Source: Alphaproteobacteria bacterium (GTDB lineage: Bacteria; Pseudomonadota; Alphaproteobacteria; Puniceispirillales; Marisalimonadaceae). From it: a stretch of 9,867 nucleotides of DNA. Below are positions 7,426 to 9,867 of the stretch, piece after piece. The stretch is from positions 1 through 9,867 of the forward strand of contig JADHRC010000053.1 of NCBI GenBank assembly GCA_016777645.1, given 5' to 3'. Each line of letters begins with the position of its first letter. Positions within the stretch are counted from its first letter, which is position 1. The notes under the pieces are model-generated. The model did not search any database and was not told the DNA's origin. It worked only from the letters and a program-made list of their open reading frames with translations. The translations under genes and the position numbers were made by a program.

Positions 7426-8301
7426 TTATCTCTCACTTTTATTTAACCATTCTTTAATTGTTTCTAATAAACCTGTTATATTTTTTTTTAAGATATCAAA
7501 TCCTTCATTTTTTTCTCTTGTTTCTTCGTTCATATAAAGACGTCTATTGACTTCAATTTGTATAGAATGTTTTTCAAGATTAGGATTACTATAAGCAGAA
7601 ACTAGTTCTACTCCTTTGTAGGGATCATTAATAGCTACACTGTAATTTAGACTTTCAAGGTATTTAACTATAATATTTCGAAATTCTAATTTACAACTTT
7701 GACCATCTCTATCGCCTATAACAAAGTCTGGTCTTTTAGTACCTTTTAACTGTGTTGACATTGCTGATGCATTATTTTGCATTGAATGAGCATTTATATG
7801 GTAAAACCTTCCAAATTTTTTATGCGTGTTATTCATAATTCTAGAAAGAGTTTGATGGTAGGGTCTATGATAATGATCTATTCTATTTAATACTTCATTT
7901 AACTTTAGCTTTTGGGGATATAAAGGTTCACCATTTGGCGGGATTCTTGACCATATTAAACCAATACCTAATTCACTTTTAATAGTAGGTGTGAATTTAA
8001 TCTCATTAAAACTTATGTCATTATCAATTAAATCCTCAGTAGAAAAATCAGTTTCAGATCTATTAGCATCTATATAAGATCTAGGAAATTTAGCCTCTAA
8101 AAAAGCTCCACCAATATCTGCAACGTACTTATACAACTCATCTACATATGTATCTTCAGCTTGTCTAAGTTTTGAGAAATCAGCTTGGTGCTTAAAATCT
8201 AAAGGATATTGTGTTCCGCTGTGAGGCGAGTCAATAATTAGAGGAATACATTGACCAATATCTCCTTCAACGTTTAGAATTGTATCAGGTTTTTTAGCTA
8301 T
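7426..8301 (-). CDS. N-formylglutamate amidohydrolase family protein, probable AUA start
   Basis: The family hydrolyses N-formyl-L-glutamate to glutamate and formate, the last step of one histidine-degradation route (HutG type); some members act on other N-formyl or blocked amino acids. Numbered from the AUA (291 residues), the hallmarks are PLIIDSPHSG (20-29, with His27 a likely metal ligand), AEDTYVDELY (48-57), FPRSYIDANR (72-81), YHINAHSM (167-174), RPDFVIGDRDG (190-200) and IQIEVNRRLYM (247-257). The start is odd. No ATG or GTG lies between the domain and the divergent neighbour. A strong GGAGG (8311-8307) sits five bases before an in-frame ATA (8301-8299). A TTG at 8313 is the nearest canonical start but overlaps that site, and the frame extends upstream to 8412 only by running inside the opposite gene. 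No other hut gene is visible, so a role in histidine use is unproven. It leads a two-gene operon with the aspartoacylase-family gene. Confidence 0.88.
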   Translation of the reverse strand: MAKKPDTILNVEGDIGQCIPLIIDSPHSGTQYPLDFKHQADFSKLRQAEDTYVDELYKYVADIGGAFLEAKFPRSYIDANRSETDFSTEDLIDNDISFNEIKFTPTIKSELGIGLIWSRIPPNGEPLYPQKLKLNEVLNRIDHYHRPYHQTLSRIMNNTHKKFGRFYHINAHSMQNNASAMSTQLKGTKRPDFVIGDRDGQSCKLEFRNIIVKYLESLNYSVAINDPYKGVELVSAYSNPNLEKHSIQIEVNRRLYMNEETREKNEGFDILKKNITGLLETIKEWLNKSER

Positions 8302-8343
8302 ATTAACCTCCAAATTATAAATAATAATATTGAGTAAAAAAGA
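8302..8343. promoter_or_regulatory. Very compact divergent promoter region
   Basis: Only 42 bases separate the proposed AUA start from the ATG of the M20 gene. The block is nearly all A/T and contains overlapping -10-like hexamers on the two strands: TATAAT on minus (8319-8314), TATAAA on plus (8316-8321), and TATTAT on minus (8329-8324). The last is better placed to leave the GGAGG in the message. Transcription of both units must start in or beside this block, unless it starts inside the opposite coding region. Confidence 0.4.
8307..8311 (-). promoter_or_regulatory. GGAGG ribosome binding site that points to an AUA start
   Basis: The complementary strand reads GGAGG, then TTAAT, then ATA in the frame of the N-formylglutamate amidohydrolase. 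The spacing of five bases is the same as between GGAGG and ATG at the binding-protein gene (927-937). No ATG, GTG or TTG occurs at the expected distance in any frame. Confidence 0.6.
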
Positions 8344-9513
8344 ATGAACATCAAGGGAAAAATCAAAAATATAACTCCAGAAATGATTAACTGGAGACAT
8401 TATATCCATCAAAATCCAGAAACCGCATATAATGAAAAAAACACATCAGATTTTATTTCAAAAAAATTAGAAGAGTTTGGAATTGAAGTCCATCAAGAAA
8501 TTGGGAAAACTGGTGTCGTTGGTATTATCCAGGGTAAAAATACTGACTCTAATAAAACGGTTGGTATCAGGGCAGATATAGACGCTCTTCCAATGACTGA
8601 AAAAACAAATTTACCATATGCTTCTAAAAATGATGGAGCCATGCATGCCTGTGGTCACGACGGTCATACCACTATGTTATTAGGTGCAGCTAAATATTTA
8701 GCTGAGACAAGAAATTTTAATGGTACCGTTCATTGTATATTCCAGCCTGCAGAAGAAGGAGGAAACGCCGGTGCAAAAGCTATGATTGAAGATGGGCTTT
8801 TTAAAAAATTTAAAATTGACTCTGTATGGGGAATTCATAATTGGCCAGGCGTACCAGTTGGACAAGCTGTTATTCATGAAGGTTTTGCTATGGCTGGAGG
8901 TAACATTATAAATTTAAAAATCCAAGGCAAAGGTGGTCACGCTGCTCAACCTCATCACTCAAATGATCCAATTGTTGCAGCAGGTTTTACTATTACAGCC
9001 TTACAAAGTTTAGTATCGAGACAATTAGATCCATTTAAAAATGTAGTTTTATCATTAACTAAAATAGAAGGTGGCTCTGCTTTTAATGTAATTCCAGACA
9101 GTGTAACGATTGGCGGAACACTCAGATCCACTGACAAAGTATTAAGAGATGAAATGCTAAAAAAAATAAAAAATATTGCTCAAAATGCATGTGCAATTAA
9201 TAACTGTTCTCTTGATTTAGAAATAAGACCTGGATATCCCTCCACAATTAATGATATTAAGAGCGCCCAATTAGTTAAAGAAATTTTTCAAAAGATTTAT
9301 GGAAAAAGTTCAATAAATAAGGATGAAAAACCAACTATGACGTCCGAAGACTTCTCATATATGCTTGAACAAAAACCTGGTGCGTATATTTGGTTAGGTG
9401 CAGGAGAAAAATCTGAGAAACTGCATAGCCCATATTATGATTTTAACGACGAACTTTTACCTATTGGTGCAAATTTTTGGGCAAGCTTGGCAGAAAACAT
9501 TCTTTCAGAATAA
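8344..9513 (+). CDS. M20-family metallo-amidohydrolase (hippurate hydrolase/N-acyl-amino-acid type)
   Basis: The product is 389 residues, the usual length of M20D amidohydrolases. The two-metal site is complete: Cys103 and His105 in HACGHDGH (101-108), Glu137 (catalytic base) and Glu138 in FQPAEEGG, His165 in GIHNWP, and His361 in LHSPYYDF. Asp78 in GIRADIDALPM (74-84) lies in the strand typical of the family. The dimerisation/lid domain follows from about 185, with GKGGHAAQPH (196-205) carrying the conserved lid histidine. Members cleave hippurate, N-acetyl-diaminopimelate, indole-acetyl amino acids and other N-acyl amino acids, so the exact substrate is open. There is no signal peptide. The ATG is preceded by GAG at 8332-8334, nine bases upstream. 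The gene is divergent from the N-formylglutamate amidohydrolase across 42 bases or fewer and converges on the next ATPase with a five-base gap. The family call is firm; substrate class is an inference. Confidence 0.93.
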   Translation: MNIKGKIKNITPEMINWRHYIHQNPETAYNEKNTSDFISKKLEEFGIEVHQEIGKTGVVGIIQGKNTDSNKTVGIRADIDALPMTEKTNLPYASKNDGAMHACGHDGHTTMLLGAAKYLAETRNFNGTVHCIFQPAEEGGNAGAKAMIEDGLFKKFKIDSVWGIHNWPGVPVGQAVIHEGFAMAGGNIINLKIQGKGGHAAQPHHSNDPIVAAGFTITALQSLVSRQLDPFKNVVLSLTKIEGGSAFNVIPDSVTIGGTLRSTDKVLRDEMLKKIKNIAQNACAINNCSLDLEIRPGYPSTINDIKSAQLVKEIFQKIYGKSSINKDEKPTMTSEDFSYMLEQKPGAYIWLGAGEKSEKLHSPYYDFNDELLPIGANFWASLAENILSE

Positions 9514-9518
9514 AAACT

Positions 9519-9866
9519 TTATAAAAGGATTTCTCCTTTAACATATTTTAATGCCTCATTAGTTTCTGGTTTGTTAAAAAATGTCTCTGATTTTTTTTGC
9601 TCTATTACCTTACCTTTATTCATAAAAATTATATTTGTTGCTAATCTTTTTGCTTGTGCCATATCATGAGTAGTTAAGATTATACACGTACCCTTCTTAT
9701 TCTCTTCTAAAATTATATCTTCAATTAATTTTAAAGAAAATGGATCTAAGTTTGCGGTAGGTTCATCAAGAAGTAATACTGAAGGTTCTGTCAATAAAGC
9801 TCTTGCAAGAGATAGCCTTTGTTTTTCTCCGCCAGATAGTAACCTAGCTGATTTTTGATCATAACC
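9519..9866 (-). CDS. ABC transporter ATPase, C-terminal part only, tungstate-importer (TupC) like
   Basis: Only the last 115 codons lie in the window, and the frame stays open through the right edge, so the start and Walker A are outside. Visible are the signature LSGGEKQRLSLARAL, Walker B VLLLDE followed by PTANLD, and the H-loop in ILTTHDMAQAKRLA. The tail IIFMNKGKVIEQKKSETFFN ends, after a short stretch, in KGEILL. The wording THDMAQAKRLA and the FF...GE(I)LL ending resemble ATPases of tungstate or similar oxyanion importers, and unlike the two peptide-type ATPases there is no cysteine-rich extension. The substrate assignment is family resemblance from memory and only moderately sure; it could be another oxyanion or amino-acid system. 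An apparent ATG (9794) inside the frame is an internal TTG/ATG-type codon after the signature motif and not the true start. It converges with the M20 gene. Confidence 0.85.
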   Translation of the reverse strand, partial: GYDQKSARLLSGGEKQRLSLARALLTEPSVLLLDEPTANLDPFSLKLIEDIILEENKKGTCIILTTHDMAQAKRLATNIIFMNKGKVIEQKKSETFFNKPETNEALKYVKGEILL

Positions 9867-9867
9867 A

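Noticed and set aside
8302..8412. N-terminal extension of the N-formylglutamate amidohydrolase up to an ATG at 8412
   Set aside because: It would run 69 bases into the oppositely oriented M20 gene, has no ribosome site, and the extra residues look like random A/T-rich coding with no family counterpart.
9524..9539. AAAGGA-TTTC-TCCTTT inverted repeat near the M20/ATPase convergent junction
   Set aside because: The stem is only six pairs, has no U-run after it, and lies within the last codons of the ATPase gene, so it is not convincing as a terminator.

Overview
The window is a gene-dense, strongly A+T-rich piece of bacterial chromosome (about two-thirds A+T by eye) with very short intergenic gaps. 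The protein families, compact layout and low G+C suggest a streamlined, probably marine, alphaproteobacterium. This is an inference; there is no rRNA or other taxonomic marker. I saw no tRNA, rRNA, CRISPR array, insertion sequence or phage gene.

Layout. (1) 1-810, minus: an alpha/beta hydrolase with its full catalytic triad visible, cut at its C-terminus by the window edge. (2) 811-936: a divergent intergenic region. (3) 937-6431, plus: a complete five-gene dipeptide/oligopeptide-type ABC importer, in the order binding protein, two permeases, two ATPases. A stable hairpin separates the binding protein from the permeases. (4) 6448-8301, minus: two adjacent metal-dependent hydrolases. The promoter-proximal gene is an N-formylglutamate amidohydrolase and the second is a succinylglutamate desuccinylase/aspartoacylase-family protein. 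(5) 8344-9513, plus: an M20-family amidohydrolase (hippurate hydrolase/N-acyl-amino-acid amidohydrolase type), divergent from the pair. (6) 9519-9866, minus: the C-terminal part of an ABC ATPase resembling tungstate-type (TupC) importers, cut by the right edge.

How the genes may work together. Three neighbouring enzymes come from families that cleave the amide bond of N-acylated amino acids (formyl, acetyl/succinyl, aryl- or alkyl-acyl), and they sit beside an importer for small peptides or peptide-like compounds. The simplest reading is a scavenging module: the importer brings in a blocked amino acid or short peptide, and cytoplasmic deacylases release the free amino acid and the acyl group. 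The true substrate cannot be read from the sequence. Other points of note are a probable non-canonical AUA start codon for the N-formylglutamate amidohydrolase, the hairpin after the binding-protein gene, and four-cysteine C-terminal motifs in both importer ATPases.
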